Source of the DNA: DATFRY01 sp035489015
GTDB lineage: Bacteria; Myxococcota_A; Polyangia; Haliangiales; Haliangiaceae
Direction of reading: 5' to 3'
Assembly (NCBI GenBank): GCA_035489015.1
Contig: DATHKR010000063.1
Span: 152,731-216,730, forward strand
DNA length: 64,000 bases
The translations under genes were made by a program, and so were the position numbers. Under the pieces are notes generated by a model. That model had not been told where the DNA came from, searched no databases, and saw nothing but the letters and a program-made list of their open reading frames with translations. Below, one piece after another: positions 41,864 to 52,328 of this stretch (position 1 is the stretch's first letter; each line of letters opens with the position of its first letter).

Positions 41864-43355
41864 GCACGAAGCGGGCGCCGCCGCCGGGCGCCCCGGCGGT
41901 GTCGGCGACCAGGTTGCCGCCGTGGTCGAGCGCGATCTTCTTGGCGATGGCCAGCCCGAGCCCGGTGCCGCTCTCCTTGCTGGTCACGTACGGCTCGAAG
42001 ATGCGCTCGCGGTCGGCCTCGGGCACGCCGCGCCCCTCGTCGTCGATCGTCACCCGCGCGCGGGTCGCATCGGCCGACCATCGCATCTCCACGCGGCCGC
42101 TCTTGCCCGCCGCCTGGCCGGCGTGGACGCCGTTCTCGATCAGGTTGGCGAGCAGCCGGCGGAGCAGCAGCCGGTCGCCCGACACGGTGACGCCGTCGGT
42201 GGGCGCGGCCAGCTCGAGGTGGCCGGCGAACATGGGATCCTTGCCGAGGTCGTCGGCCAGCTGGGCCAGCGCGAGCGGGCGCGGCTCGACCGGCGGCAGC
42301 CGGCCCAGCGCGCTGAACGCATCGACCAGCCGGCGCAGCCCGTGGATCTCCTCGCCGACGATCTCGGCCACGTCGGCCAGCATCTTGCGGTGGCGGGCGT
42401 CGTCACCGGCGTAGCTCGACACCAGCTCCTGCACGGCCAGCTGGATCGGGGTCAGCGGGTTCTTGATCTCGTGGGCCAGCCGGCGGGCCACGTCCTGCCA
42501 GGCGCCGATGCGCTGGAGGTAGAGGATCTGCTGCCGGTCCTTCTTGAGATCCTCGACCATCCGGTTGAAGGCGCGGGCCAGCTCGCCCAGCTCGTCGCGG
42601 CCCTGCAGCGCCACGCGCGCCTCGAGGTCGCCGCCGGCCACCCGCCGGGTCCCCGACAGCAGCACCGCGATGCGGCCGGTCAGCCGCCGCGACAGGAGGA
42701 TGCCGGTCGCGGTGACCAGCACGACCACGCCGCCGACCAGGAGCAGGAAGCCGAACCGGTACGACCGCGGCAGCGAGCTGCGCACCTGGTCGATGCGCTG
42801 GCTGTCGTCGAGCACGCGGCCGATCTGGCGGTGCTGCTCGAGCAGCTCCACGTCGGCGGCAAAGGCGAGCTCGAGCGCGGCGCCGCCGGTGAGCGGCAGG
42901 CTGACCGCGAACTCGCGGAACTTGCGCGGCCCACCCGGGCCCGGCGCGGCGCGCTTCTCCTCTGCCACCATCGCGCCGCCCGGACGGCGCAGCGCCACCC
43001 GCAGGAGATCCGGCTCCCGGTCCAGGAGCCGGCGCGCCGCCGGCGAGAAGCCCGCGCTGGCCGCGCCGGCGAGCGCCTCCTCGACGGCCCGGCTCTCGGC
43101 CAGCTGATCCGCCATGTGGCGGTACATCCGCTTCTTGCTGTCGATCAGCTGGAGGTAGACGCCTTGCGCCTCGGCGAGCGGATCGCGCAGCCCCTCGGCC
43201 TCGTGGGACGCGAAGTTCTGCGCGACCTCGGCGATCTGGTCGACCAGGAGCGCCGAGACCAGGAGCGGGGTCAGCGCGATGACGAGCAGGACCGCCACCA
43301 CCTTCACCTGCAGGCCGATCCGCCGGCCGCCGCTCTCGTCGCTCGACGGCGTCAT
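41844..43355 (-). CDS. NtrY-like sensor histidine kinase
   Basis: A protein of 503 residues. It has membrane helix 1 (VKVVAVLLVIALTPLLVSALLV, about 17-38), an extracytoplasmic sensor region (40-195), helix 2 (FGFLLLVGGVVVLVTATGILL, about 202-222), a HAMP linker, and a HisKA with the phospho-acceptor in RRLAHEIKNPLTPIQLAVQEL. The HATPase has N-box LLANLIENGVHAG, DEGRGVPEADRERIFEPY and GTGLGLAIAKKI. The HEIKNPLTP style matches NtrY. No NtrX-type response regulator gene follows; the next gene is convergent. Its ATG overlaps the DUF4390 stop by 4 nt. It is the last gene of the operon that starts with an outer-membrane protein. Confidence 0.92.
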   Translation of the reverse strand: MTPSSDESGGRRIGLQVKVVAVLLVIALTPLLVSALLVDQIAEVAQNFASHEAEGLRDPLAEAQGVYLQLIDSKKRMYRHMADQLAESRAVEEALAGAASAGFSPAARRLLDREPDLLRVALRRPGGAMVAEEKRAAPGPGGPRKFREFAVSLPLTGGAALELAFAADVELLEQHRQIGRVLDDSQRIDQVRSSLPRSYRFGFLLLVGGVVVLVTATGILLSRRLTGRIAVLLSGTRRVAGGDLEARVALQGRDELGELARAFNRMVEDLKKDRQQILYLQRIGAWQDVARRLAHEIKNPLTPIQLAVQELVSSYAGDDARHRKMLADVAEIVGEEIHGLRRLVDAFSALGRLPPVEPRPLALAQLADDLGKDPMFAGHLELAAPTDGVTVSGDRLLLRRLLANLIENGVHAGQAAGKSGRVEMRWSADATRARVTIDDEGRGVPEADRERIFEPYVTSKESGTGLGLAIAKKIALDHGGNLVADTAGAPGGGARFVLTLPLA

Positions 43356-44023
43356 CGCGGGGCCCGGTAGAACGGCTGCGAGCGGATCCGCAGGGTCCGG
43401 TCGGCCTGCTCCAGCTTCGGGTTGACGAACACCGACACGAACGATCCGAAGAAGGACGAGCTGGAGTCGAGCGAGGTCTCGCCCGCCGGGCGGCTCAGCC
43501 AGCGGCGCATCTCGGCCAGGAGCTCCTCGGACACCGGGTTGAGCTCGACGACCATGGCGACGAAATGATGCGGCCCGATCGGGATGTCGTCGAGCGACGC
43601 GATCGGCATCTGGTCGAGCTCGCTCAGCGCGCGCACCGCCTCGGCCCGGCTCCGGGTCCTCACCTGCTTCTGGCCCAGCGGACCGCGCGATCGGACCACG
43701 TAGACCTCATCCCATAGATCATAGACCACCTCGAGCTGGACCAGGACGAACGACACCGGCGCGTCGGCGCGCGCCTTTCGGTACAGGTAGAGCCGCACGA
43801 CCACCGTGGTCGGGAAGCCGCTCGAGATCTTCTCGAACGCCTCGCGGTCGAAGATCTCGGTGAACGACGTGGTCAGCGCGAGGTTGCGGCCCCGCTCGGC
43901 GAAGCCCATGCGCTTGATGACGATGTCGTTGCCGGCGCCCTGGGCGGCGGCCGGGCGCGGCGCGAGCGCGGCCAGCCCGAGCAGCCAGAGCGCGGCGGCG
44001 CACGCGGTCGCGCCCCATCGCAT
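43352..44023 (-). CDS. DUF4390 periplasmic protein
   Basis: A protein of 223 residues. A signal peptide (1-27, ending RPAAA) is followed by a beta-rich domain: NLALTTSFTEIFDREAFEKISSGFPTTVVVRLYLY, VQLEVVYDLWDEVYVV, and VVELNPVSEELLAEMRRWLSRP near the C-terminus. The layout matches DUF4390, often encoded next to NtrY kinases, and suggests a periplasmic partner of the sensor. Function unknown. The gene begins directly at the base after the upstream stop and overlaps the kinase gene by 4 nt. Confidence 0.85.
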   Translation of the reverse strand: MRWGATACAAALWLLGLAALAPRPAAAQGAGNDIVIKRMGFAERGRNLALTTSFTEIFDREAFEKISSGFPTTVVVRLYLYRKARADAPVSFVLVQLEVVYDLWDEVYVVRSRGPLGQKQVRTRSRAEAVRALSELDQMPIASLDDIPIGPHHFVAMVVELNPVSEELLAEMRRWLSRPAGETSLDSSSSFFGSFVSVFVNPKLEQADRTLRIRSQPFYRAPR

Positions 44024-45475
44024 CTACAACGGAACCCGGCCCAGCGCGTTGGCCAGGCTCAGCTCGAAGATGCCGATCTCCGTGTCGAGGCGGAGGCCGG
44101 CGTCGAGCAGGAGGTCGACCGGGAAGCTCGGCGTGTCGACGCCGAGGTCGCGCGTGGTGGTGAGCGACCACAGGCCGGCGCCGACGAACAGATCGCCGCC
44201 GTAGACCCCGCGCTTGCTGCGGAACAGGCGGTACGCGTACTGCCCTTCGACCAGCCCGGCCAGCTCACCGTAGGTGATCTCGTCGGAGCCGGTGCCGAGC
44301 AGGTCGAACGGCGGGGTGGTCGACACCACCAGGCCGAGCGCGCGCGGCGACACCATCCGGTTGATGTCGCCGACGTGGAGGTGCTCGAACAGCGGGGCGT
44401 CCCCCACCACCGCCCCGCCGGTCATGTGGAGCGACACGACGTGGCCGGGGCCGACCGTCCACCAGCGCTCGTGGCGGACCAGCAGGGTGGCGAAGTCGTA
44501 GCTCGAGCCGATCGGGCTGGCCCCGCCCTCGGCCAGGACCAGCGTGTGGTCGCCGGCGAACGGTAGGATCGGATCCGGACGGGTGTCGCGCTCGAACAGC
44601 ATCCCGACGGTGGCGACCCGGCTGTCGCCGTCGTCGAGCAGGAGGTCGATCGGCACCGACCGCCCGTCCGACAGCGTGCGGGTTGGCGCCTCCGGCAGAT
44701 CGGCGTACACGCGCTCGAAGCGGGCCAGCGCGGTCAGGCGCGACAGCGGGGCGAGGTTGAGGGTCAGCCCGGCGCGACCGCCCGCCCGGCGATAGTCGAA
44801 GGCGGCGAAGTTGGCGGCGGCGCCGTCGTCGGTGAGACCGGCCACGCGGTAGGGCTCGCTGGCATCGGCGTAGTAGCCGGACACGTGCGCGCCGAGCGCG
44901 GACCCGAACAGCGTCGAGTCCTCGATCCGCAGCTGGTAGGCGTGCTGGTCGCCGGCCCCGGCTGCCTCGCCCTTGCCGGCCACCACGAAGGCTCCGCCCA
45001 CGCCGACGCCGGTGCCGAAGAAGTTGCGCTCGGTCAGATCCAGCCCGGCCCACCACGGCGTGACCAGCGTGTTGCCGAAGAAGAGCCGGTTGAGGACGAC
45101 GGTGCCGCGCTCCACCACCCGCACGGTCAGGATGACGTGGCCGCGGGTGCTGCCCTTGCGCATGCGCAGGTCGACGTCGCGGAAGTAGCCGAGCGCCAGC
45201 ACCTTGAAGCGAGCGGCGCGCAGCCGGTCATCGCCGGCCCGCAGGGTCTGGCCGGGCCGCACCGGCAGGGCGCGCCGGATGTGCTGCTCGGCGGTCCAGG
45301 TGTTGCCGACCACCTCGATCGCCTCGATCACGATGAGCGGGCCGAACGGGTCTCGCGGCAGCTCGCCGACCGGCACCTCGCCGGCCGGCTGCGCCGCGGC
45401 GGTCCCGGCGCCGCCGACCAGGTGGAGCGCGGCGCATGTCGCGATCGCCGCCGCGACCAGGCGGGCAGCTCCCAT
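44024..45475 (-). CDS. Omp85/BamA-like outer-membrane protein
   Basis: A protein of 483 residues. A signal peptide (ending GTAAA) is followed by a single POTRA-like domain (about 50-125: IVIEAIEVVGNTWTAEQHIRRAL, ARFKVLALGYFRDVDLRMRKGS, VILTVRVVERG). A beta-barrel of alternating strands runs to the end (FFGNTLVTPWWAGLDLTERNFFGTG and so on). It is shorter than BamA, which has five POTRA repeats; a TamA/patatin-like or lineage-specific Omp85 is likely. ATG 45475 is preferred over GTG 45493 because a TGT-TACGCT -10 lies 8 nt before it. First gene of the operon with DUF4390 and the NtrY-like kinase, so the kinase may watch this protein's pathway. Confidence 0.82.
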   Translation of the reverse strand: MGAARLVAAAIATCAALHLVGGAGTAAAQPAGEVPVGELPRDPFGPLIVIEAIEVVGNTWTAEQHIRRALPVRPGQTLRAGDDRLRAARFKVLALGYFRDVDLRMRKGSTRGHVILTVRVVERGTVVLNRLFFGNTLVTPWWAGLDLTERNFFGTGVGVGGAFVVAGKGEAAGAGDQHAYQLRIEDSTLFGSALGAHVSGYYADASEPYRVAGLTDDGAAANFAAFDYRRAGGRAGLTLNLAPLSRLTALARFERVYADLPEAPTRTLSDGRSVPIDLLLDDGDSRVATVGMLFERDTRPDPILPFAGDHTLVLAEGGASPIGSSYDFATLLVRHERWWTVGPGHVVSLHMTGGAVVGDAPLFEHLHVGDINRMVSPRALGLVVSTTPPFDLLGTGSDEITYGELAGLVEGQYAYRLFRSKRGVYGGDLFVGAGLWSLTTTRDLGVDTPSFPVDLLLDAGLRLDTEIGIFELSLANALGRVPL

Positions 45476-45483
45476 CCGGCGCC

Positions 45484-45510
45484 AGCGTAACACGCACCCG
45501 GTGTTATACT
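45484..45510. promoter_or_regulatory. Divergent extended -10 elements
   Basis: Minus strand: TGT-TACGCT (hexamer 45489-45484), 8 nt before ATG 45475. Plus strand: TGT-TATACT (hexamer 45505-45510), 25 nt before the proposed CTG start of the kinase. Both carry the TGn extension; neither has a clear -35. Confidence 0.5.
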
Positions 45511-45535
45511 CGCCGAGCAGCCGGGGGTCAGCGCA

Positions 45536-47871
<2,336 letters not shown>

Positions 47872-47872
<1 letters not shown>

Positions 47873-47902
47873 CCGCGCCGACGGTCCAGCCGGCGGCGCG
47901 GC
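47872..47902. terminator. Hairpin between convergent kinase and pal genes
   Basis: GCCGCGCCG (47872-47880) pairs perfectly with CGGCGCGGC (47894-47902). It begins at the last base of the kinase stop and ends 11 nt before the pal stop. No U-tract; termination in both directions is inferred from its position. Confidence 0.4.
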
Positions 47903-47913
47903 GAGCTCGCGCG

Positions 47914-48414
47914 CTACTTCTTCTTGGTGGCGATGAACATGCTGCGCCGGTTCTGGGCATCCTCGGTCCCGGCCGGCCGCTCCTCGCCATAGGTGATGAT
48001 GGAGACCCGCTTCTCCTCGACCCCGAGGCGCACCAGGTAGTCCTTGGTGGCCCGGGCCCGGCGCTCGCCGAGACCGAGGTTGTACTCGGGGGTGCCCACC
48101 TCGTCGGTGTGTCCTTCGATGGTCAGGGTGCGGACCTTGTCCGCCTTGAGCCAGTCGGCGTTCTCGTTCAGCTTGGCCCGAGCCGCCTCGTCGAGGTCGG
48201 AGGAGTCGAAGGCGAAGTAGACCACCTCCTGGAGCGCGGGGTTCTTGCCCGCCGCTGGCGCCTGGGTGCCGGATGATCCGTCCCCGGCGCTGGTATCGCC
48301 GGTCCCGGCGCTGGTATCGCCGGTGGCCGTGGCGCGCTTCTTGTTCTTCCCACCGCAGGCCGCCATGACGGCGACGACTGTGAGGGTCAGGAAGAGAACT
48401 TTCATGGCTCGCAT
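47914..48414 (-). CDS. pal: Peptidoglycan-associated lipoprotein (Pal/OmpA family)
   Basis: A protein of 166 residues. The lipoprotein signal ends VMAAC (Cys20). A spacer follows with a repeated GDTSAGTGDTSAGDG segment, encoded by an 18-nt direct repeat. The OmpA C-terminal domain (about 60-160) has VYFAFDSSDLDE, LTIEGHTDEVGTPEYNLGLGERRA, YLVRLGV and the C-terminal NRRSMFIA, including the peptidoglycan-binding Asp and Arg. It anchors the outer membrane to the wall and belongs to the Tol-Pal system; tolQ and tolR lie at the far end of the window rather than next to it. GGGAGG stands 7-8 nt before ATG 48414. Confidence 0.92.
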   Translation of the reverse strand: MRAMKVLFLTLTVVAVMAACGGKNKKRATATGDTSAGTGDTSAGDGSSGTQAPAAGKNPALQEVVYFAFDSSDLDEAARAKLNENADWLKADKVRTLTIEGHTDEVGTPEYNLGLGERRARATKDYLVRLGVEEKRVSIITYGEERPAGTEDAQNRRSMFIATKKK

Positions 48415-48559
48415 CGCATAACCTCCCGTGGAGTCTCCATGCCAATGACCCGGGTGCCGCCGTCCTTACATGCCGCGCCCCCGAGATGGATAACATATTG
48501 AAAAGAGCGGGATAAGGGATTCAGCCGGCAATTTGTCGATGACCACCCCGAGGGGAGGT

Positions 48560-48832
48560 ATGCTCCTCAGTGGAATGCCGATATGCCGGGCGCTAGCCGC
48601 CCTGCTCCTACTCTCTGCTCTTGTGTGTCTCCTGCCCTCCGCCGCCGGTGCTTCTCCGGAAGGGAGCAACCGCCCTGCTGCGGCGCTGGTGGCATCCTCC
48701 GAGACTCACCTCTCGGCTGGAGCCACCGAGCTGACCCCGCTCGGACTGGCCGCGCTGGTGGCCGCCGGCTGGATCCCCGCGCTGGTGCTGCTGACCCGGC
48801 GCCGTCGCCAGCAGCAGCGCTTCGAGGAGTGA
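48560..48832 (+). CDS. Small membrane protein with signal peptide
   Basis: A protein of about 90 residues, not recognised. The N-terminal hydrophobic signal CRALAALLLLSALVCLLPSA ends SAAGA. A short Ser/Ala-rich middle follows, then one C-terminal membrane helix (LAALVAAGWIPALVLL) and a basic tail RRRRQQQRFEE. The start is uncertain: ATG 48539, 48560 (one base after GGGGAGG) and 48575 (16 nt after it) are all in frame. It is divergent from pal across an AT-rich gap and lies before selD. Confidence 0.55.
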   Translation: MLLSGMPICRALAALLLLSALVCLLPSAAGASPEGSNRPAAALVASSETHLSAGATELTPLGLAALVAAGWIPALVLLTRRRRQQQRFEE

Positions 48833-48895
48833 CCGACCGGTCGCGCGGGTCGTCCGCGCGGCCGCGCTCCGGGTCCGGGACCCACCCGGTCGCTC

Positions 48896-48904
48896 TGCTA
48901 CGCT
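48896..48904 (+). promoter_or_regulatory. Extended -10 (TGCTACGCT) of selD
   Basis: TGC-TACGCT ends 7 nt before ATG 48912. Together with the lack of a Shine-Dalgarno it supports this ATG, which lies upstream of the in-frame UGA, as the true selD start. Confidence 0.55.
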
Positions 48905-48911
48905 GGGCGCC

Positions 48912-50048
48912 ATGTCGAACAGCGACCAGTCGTCGGTTCCGCACCAGCCACCGTTCCGCCTGACCGAGTACGCGCGGGGAGGTGGTTGAGCCGCCAAGCT
49001 GCGCCTGGGTGACCTGGTTCAGGTCCTCGAACGAATGCATGCCGGCGGAATTGCAACGTCCGCCAACGACGGAAGCGTCCTGGTCTCGACGGACTTCGCG
49101 GACGACGCGGCCGTGGTGCGCTTTGGCTCCGACACGGACCGCGGCCTGGTCCTGACCGCGGACGTCATCGCGCCGCTGGTGGACGACGCGGAGAGCTTCG
49201 GCCGGATCGCCGCCACCAACGCCATCTCCGACGTGTATGCGATGGGTGGGCGCCCGCTGTTCGCGCTCAACCTGGTGTTCTTCCCCGACGACAAGCTGCC
49301 GTTCGCGGTGCTGGAGGCGATCCTGCGCGGCGGGGCCGCGGCCTGCGCCGACGCCGGCGTCGCGATTGTCGGTGGCCACTCGGTGCGCGACCCGGAGCTG
49401 AAGTACGGCCTGTCGGTGACCGGCGAGGTGGAGCGTGCCGGGCTGCTGTCCAACCGGACCGCGCAGGCCGGCCAGCGGCTGGTCCTCAGCAAGGCGCTCG
49501 GGACCGGGTTCATCGGCCAGGCGATCAAGAAACAGGTGGCGTCGGCGGAGGAGATGGCCGCGGCGGTGGCGTCGATGACGACGCTCAACCGGGGGGCGCT
49601 GGAGGCGGGCCGGCGCGCCGGCGTGACCTCGTGCACCGACGTGACCGGCTTCGGTCTGCTCGGCCACCTGCGCAACATCCTGCGAGGGTCCGGGCTGCGC
49701 GCGGCGATCGATCTGGCGGCGCTGCCGGCGCTGCCCGGCGCGCTCGCGCACGCGGCGGGTGGGATGGTGCCGGCGGGCAGCCGGGCAAATCTGGCGTTCG
49801 TGGCCCCTTCGCTGCGCGGTCGCGCGGAGCTGGGCGAGGCAGGCGAGCTGGCGCTGCTCCTGGCCTCCGACGCGCAGACCAGCGGCGGGCTGCTGCTGAC
49901 CGTGCCGGCGGGCGCGGCCGATGCACTGGTCGCCGATCTCCGCGCCCAGGGCCTGCCCGCCGCCAGCATCGGCGAGCTCGTCGCCGCGGGGCAGGGCGCC
50001 GACGACGGGGTCGGCTCGGTGGACGTGCGGTTCTCGCCGGCGGGCTGA
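48912..50048 (+). CDS. selD: Selenide, water dikinase containing selenocysteine (UGA 48987-48989)
   Basis: SelD makes selenophosphate from selenide and ATP for selenocysteine and selenouridine synthesis. The frame from ATG 48912 runs RLTEYARGGG, then UGA as codon 26, then AAKLRLGDLVQVL, which is the SelD active-site loop (normally GGC/U-x-x-K); Lys29 is the catalytic lysine. After the UGA the protein continues unbroken for 353 residues with SelD motifs: STDFADDAAVV, IAATNAISDVYAMGGRPLFALNLV, VGGHSVRDPELKYGLSVTG, TDVTGFGLLGHL, SDAQTSGGLLLTVP. A 6-bp hairpin with a GUU loop starts 21 nt after the UGA. A conventional start (49035) would drop the active site. Selenocysteine SelD is known in many bacteria. 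Confidence 0.93.
49011..49025 (+). promoter_or_regulatory. SECIS-like hairpin in selD
   Basis: GACCTG-GTT-CAGGTC forms a perfect 6-bp stem with a loop starting with G. The loop lies 27 nt after the UGA codon, within the range seen for bacterial SECIS elements that recruit SelB. It is coding sequence at the same time (DLVQV). Confidence 0.7.
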
Positions 50049-50086
50049 GCGCCGCCGCGCACCAGGGCGTGCCGGCCGACGCGCGC

Positions 50087-50092
50087 TACAAT
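50087..50092 (+). promoter_or_regulatory. -10 element (TACAAT) of CAP-domain gene
   Basis: A near-consensus TACAAT followed by 6 nt and GTG 50099. Leaderless pattern; it favours GTG 50099 over ATG 50114, where GGAGG abuts the ATG. Confidence 0.5.
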
Positions 50093-50098
50093 CCTGAT

Positions 50099-50989
50099 GT
50101 GCGTCGGTGGAGGATGACCGGATTCGTCGGGTTCGGCGCCGCGGCGCTGGCGTCGATGTTGGTGTCGGGATCCATGTCGAGCTGCGCGCCGGCTCCACCG
50201 CCCGCGCCGAGCGGCGGCTACACCGGGCCGCCCGGCGCGTACGAGGCGGCCGGCTCCGACCCCGGGTCCGAAGCGGGGCCCGGCGGCCCTGACGCAGAGC
50301 TCGGCCCCGCGGACCCGACCTACACGGCGGCCGACGGCGATCTCGCGGCGGCGCCGGAGGGCGAACCGGGCGATGCGCCACCGCCGGAAGCCGAGGCCAC
50401 GGTCGAGCCGGCCGCGGCCCGCCGGCCGGCCGGGATGAGCCAGTTCGAGGCCGGCGTGGCGGCGGCGGCCGCCCGCCTGCGCCGCGATCCGGCCTGGCTG
50501 GTCGCCGCGCTCACCCGCTATCGCGAGCGCTACCGCGGCCGTCGCCTCTACCTGCCCGGCGTCGATGCCGCGATCCTGACCGTCGAGGGCGTCGCCGCGG
50601 TCGACGAGGCGCTGGCCGCCGCCCGCCGGGTCCGGCCTCGCCCGGGCCTGCGTCTGTCGCCCGGCCTCTCGCGCGCCGCTCGCGACCACGCCCGCGAGAT
50701 CGGCCGGGCCGGCACCCTCGACCACAACGGGCGCGACGGCAGCGAGCCGCACCAGCGCATGGCGCGGCACGGCCGGGTCGGCGGCCTGTCCGGCGAGAAC
50801 ATCGGCACCGGCTGGGGTGACGCCGAGGCCATGGTGCTCGCCCTGTTCGTCGACGACGGGGTGCGGAGCCGCGGCCACCGGGTCAACCTGCTCGAGCCGG
50901 AGTACCGCGCGGTCGGGGTCGGCTGCGCGCCGCACCGGCAGTACGGCACGGTCTGCGTCATGGACCTCGCCGGCGAGTTCCGCGAGTAG
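50099..50989 (+). CDS. CAP (SCP/PR-1)-domain lipoprotein
   Basis: A protein of 296 residues. The lipoprotein-type signal ends SMSSC (Cys26). A long acidic Pro/Ala linker (27-115) is followed by a CAP domain: LRLSPGLSRAARDHAREIGRAGTLDHNGRDGSEPHQRM, LSGENIGTGWGDAEAMVLALFVDDGVRSRGHRVNLLEPEYRAVGVGC, GTVCVMDLAGEF. The four CAP cavity residues appear present (His after LD, Glu of GEN, Glu/Asp, His of SRGHR). Bacterial CAP proteins are secreted; activity is mostly unknown. It follows selD by 50 nt but has its own -10 element. Confidence 0.85.
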   Translation: MRRWRMTGFVGFGAAALASMLVSGSMSSCAPAPPPAPSGGYTGPPGAYEAAGSDPGSEAGPGGPDAELGPADPTYTAADGDLAAAPEGEPGDAPPPEAEATVEPAAARRPAGMSQFEAGVAAAAARLRRDPAWLVAALTRYRERYRGRRLYLPGVDAAILTVEGVAAVDEALAAARRVRPRPGLRLSPGLSRAARDHAREIGRAGTLDHNGRDGSEPHQRMARHGRVGGLSGENIGTGWGDAEAMVLALFVDDGVRSRGHRVNLLEPEYRAVGVGCAPHRQYGTVCVMDLAGEFRE

Positions 50990-51024
50990 GCCGCGAGCCA
51001 GCCTCGCGCCTTGCGCTGCTGCGT

Positions 51025-51045
51025 CGGCCGGCGATCAGCCGGCCG
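51025..51045. terminator. Hairpin between convergent CAP and CoA-transferase genes
   Basis: CGGCCGGC-GATCA-GCCGGCCG forms a perfect 8-bp stem with a 5-nt loop. GATCAGCC occurs three times in the 40 nt that end at the CoA-transferase stop. No U-tract; possibly bidirectional. Confidence 0.4.
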
Positions 51046-51060
51046 TCGATCAGCCCGCGA

Positions 51061-52245
51061 TCAGCCGGCGGTGAGGCCGCCGATCTCGGCCTCGGTGAAG
51101 CCATACTCGGCCAGCACCTCGCGGCTGTGCTCGCCCAGGCGCGGTGCCAGCCGATCGGTCCGCGCCGGTCCGGCCGGCGTCCTCACCTGCAGGATCGTGT
51201 CGCCGGCGCTGCCGGCGGCGCCGCCGCCCGGCACCTCGGTGAACACACCGCGCGCCCGGTGCAGCGGGTGCGCGCGCAGCTCGTCCATCTCCAGCACCGG
51301 CTCGCAGCAGCAGTCGTGCGCGGCCAGGATCTCGGTCCACTCATCGCGGGTGCGGGTGCGCAGGATCGCCTGCACCTCGGCCCGCACCTGCTCCTGGCGG
51401 GCCGGCGGCGCGGCCAGCTCGCTCAGGTCCTCGCGCCGGCCGATCGCCCGGTTGAAGGCGAGCCAGAATTTCGGCTCGAGGGCGCCGACCGACACGTACT
51501 TGCCGTCCTTGGCCTCGTACACGCCGTAGCAGGCCAGGCCGCCGTTCAGCGTCGAACGCCCGCGGGTCGGCGACGCCGCGCCGGAATCCACGTTGCCCAG
51601 CTCGGCGGCGAGCAGCGCCAGCGCGCCCTCGGTCATCGACACGTCGAGGTGCGCGCCGCGCCCGGTCCGCTCGCGCCCGACCAGCGCGCCCAGCAGCGCG
51701 GTCGCCCCCCACAGCGCGCCGCCGGCCAGATCGGCGATCTGCACCCCCGGCATCGCCGGGGCGCCGCCTGCCGCGCCGCCCATCGCCAGGACGCCGGCCA
51801 GCCCGAGGTAGTTGAGGTCGTGCCCGGCGCGGTCGACGTACGGACCGTCCTGTCCGTAGCCGGAGATCGAGCACAGCACCACGCGCGGGTTACGCGCCGA
51901 CAGCGCGCCCCAGCCGACCCCGAGCCGATCCATGACGCCGGGCCGGAAGGTCTCGACCACCACGTCGGCTCGCTCGACCATGCGGAGGAACGCCTCCCGC
52001 CCCGACGTCGCCTTGAGGTCGAGCGCGAGCGAGCGCTTGCCGCGGTTGACCGCGAGGAAGCGGCCCGACATGCCGACCTTGGACGGCGGGATCTGGCGCA
52101 GGTAGTCGCCGACCCGCGGGTCCTCGACCTTCACCACGTCGGCGCCCATGTCGGCCAGCACCATGGTCAAGAACGGGCCGGGCAGGAGCCGCGACAGGTC
52201 GAGCACGCGAACGCCGCCGAGCGGCCCCTGGTTCGCTTCCATCAT
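51061..52245 (-). CDS. Family III CoA-transferase (CaiB/BaiF type)
   Basis: A protein of 394 residues. Motifs are GVRVLDLSRLLPGPFLTMVLADMGADVVKVEDP at the start, FLAVNRGKRSLALDLK, VVVETFRPGVMDRLGVGW, and CSISGYGQDGPYVDRAGHDLNYL with the catalytic Asp in the AGHDLNY segment. It moves CoA between acyl-CoA esters; alpha-methylacyl-CoA racemase is a close relative with the same fold, and either activity fits. ATG 52245 has GGAGG 5 nt upstream. It lies just downstream of the SCP2 terminator on the same strand; a lipid or sterol context is inference from the neighbour only. Confidence 0.88.
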   Translation of the reverse strand: MMEANQGPLGGVRVLDLSRLLPGPFLTMVLADMGADVVKVEDPRVGDYLRQIPPSKVGMSGRFLAVNRGKRSLALDLKATSGREAFLRMVERADVVVETFRPGVMDRLGVGWGALSARNPRVVLCSISGYGQDGPYVDRAGHDLNYLGLAGVLAMGGAAGGAPAMPGVQIADLAGGALWGATALLGALVGRERTGRGAHLDVSMTEGALALLAAELGNVDSGAASPTRGRSTLNGGLACYGVYEAKDGKYVSVGALEPKFWLAFNRAIGRREDLSELAAPPARQEQVRAEVQAILRTRTRDEWTEILAAHDCCCEPVLEMDELRAHPLHRARGVFTEVPGGGAAGSAGDTILQVRTPAGPARTDRLAPRLGEHSREVLAEYGFTEAEIGGLTAG

Positions 52246-52251
52246 CCTCGC

Positions 52252-52295
52252 CTCCAGAAAACGAAACGGGCGGGCGACTTCTGGTCACCCGCCCG
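52252..52295 (-). terminator. Rho-independent terminator of SCP2 gene
   Basis: On the minus strand CGGGCGGGTGAC, a 5-nt loop and GTCGCCCGCCCG form a 12-bp stem with one G-U wobble, followed by TTTCGTTTTC. It is 33 nt after the SCP2 stop. The best-formed terminator in the window. Confidence 0.85.
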
Positions 52296-52328
52296 CAGCA
52301 TCGCATGATGGATCGTCGTGCGGCGCGC

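Noticed and set aside
48237..48320. 18-nt direct repeat in pal as a regulatory element
   Set aside because: It encodes the duplicated GDTSAG spacer of the lipoprotein; a coding repeat is sufficient.
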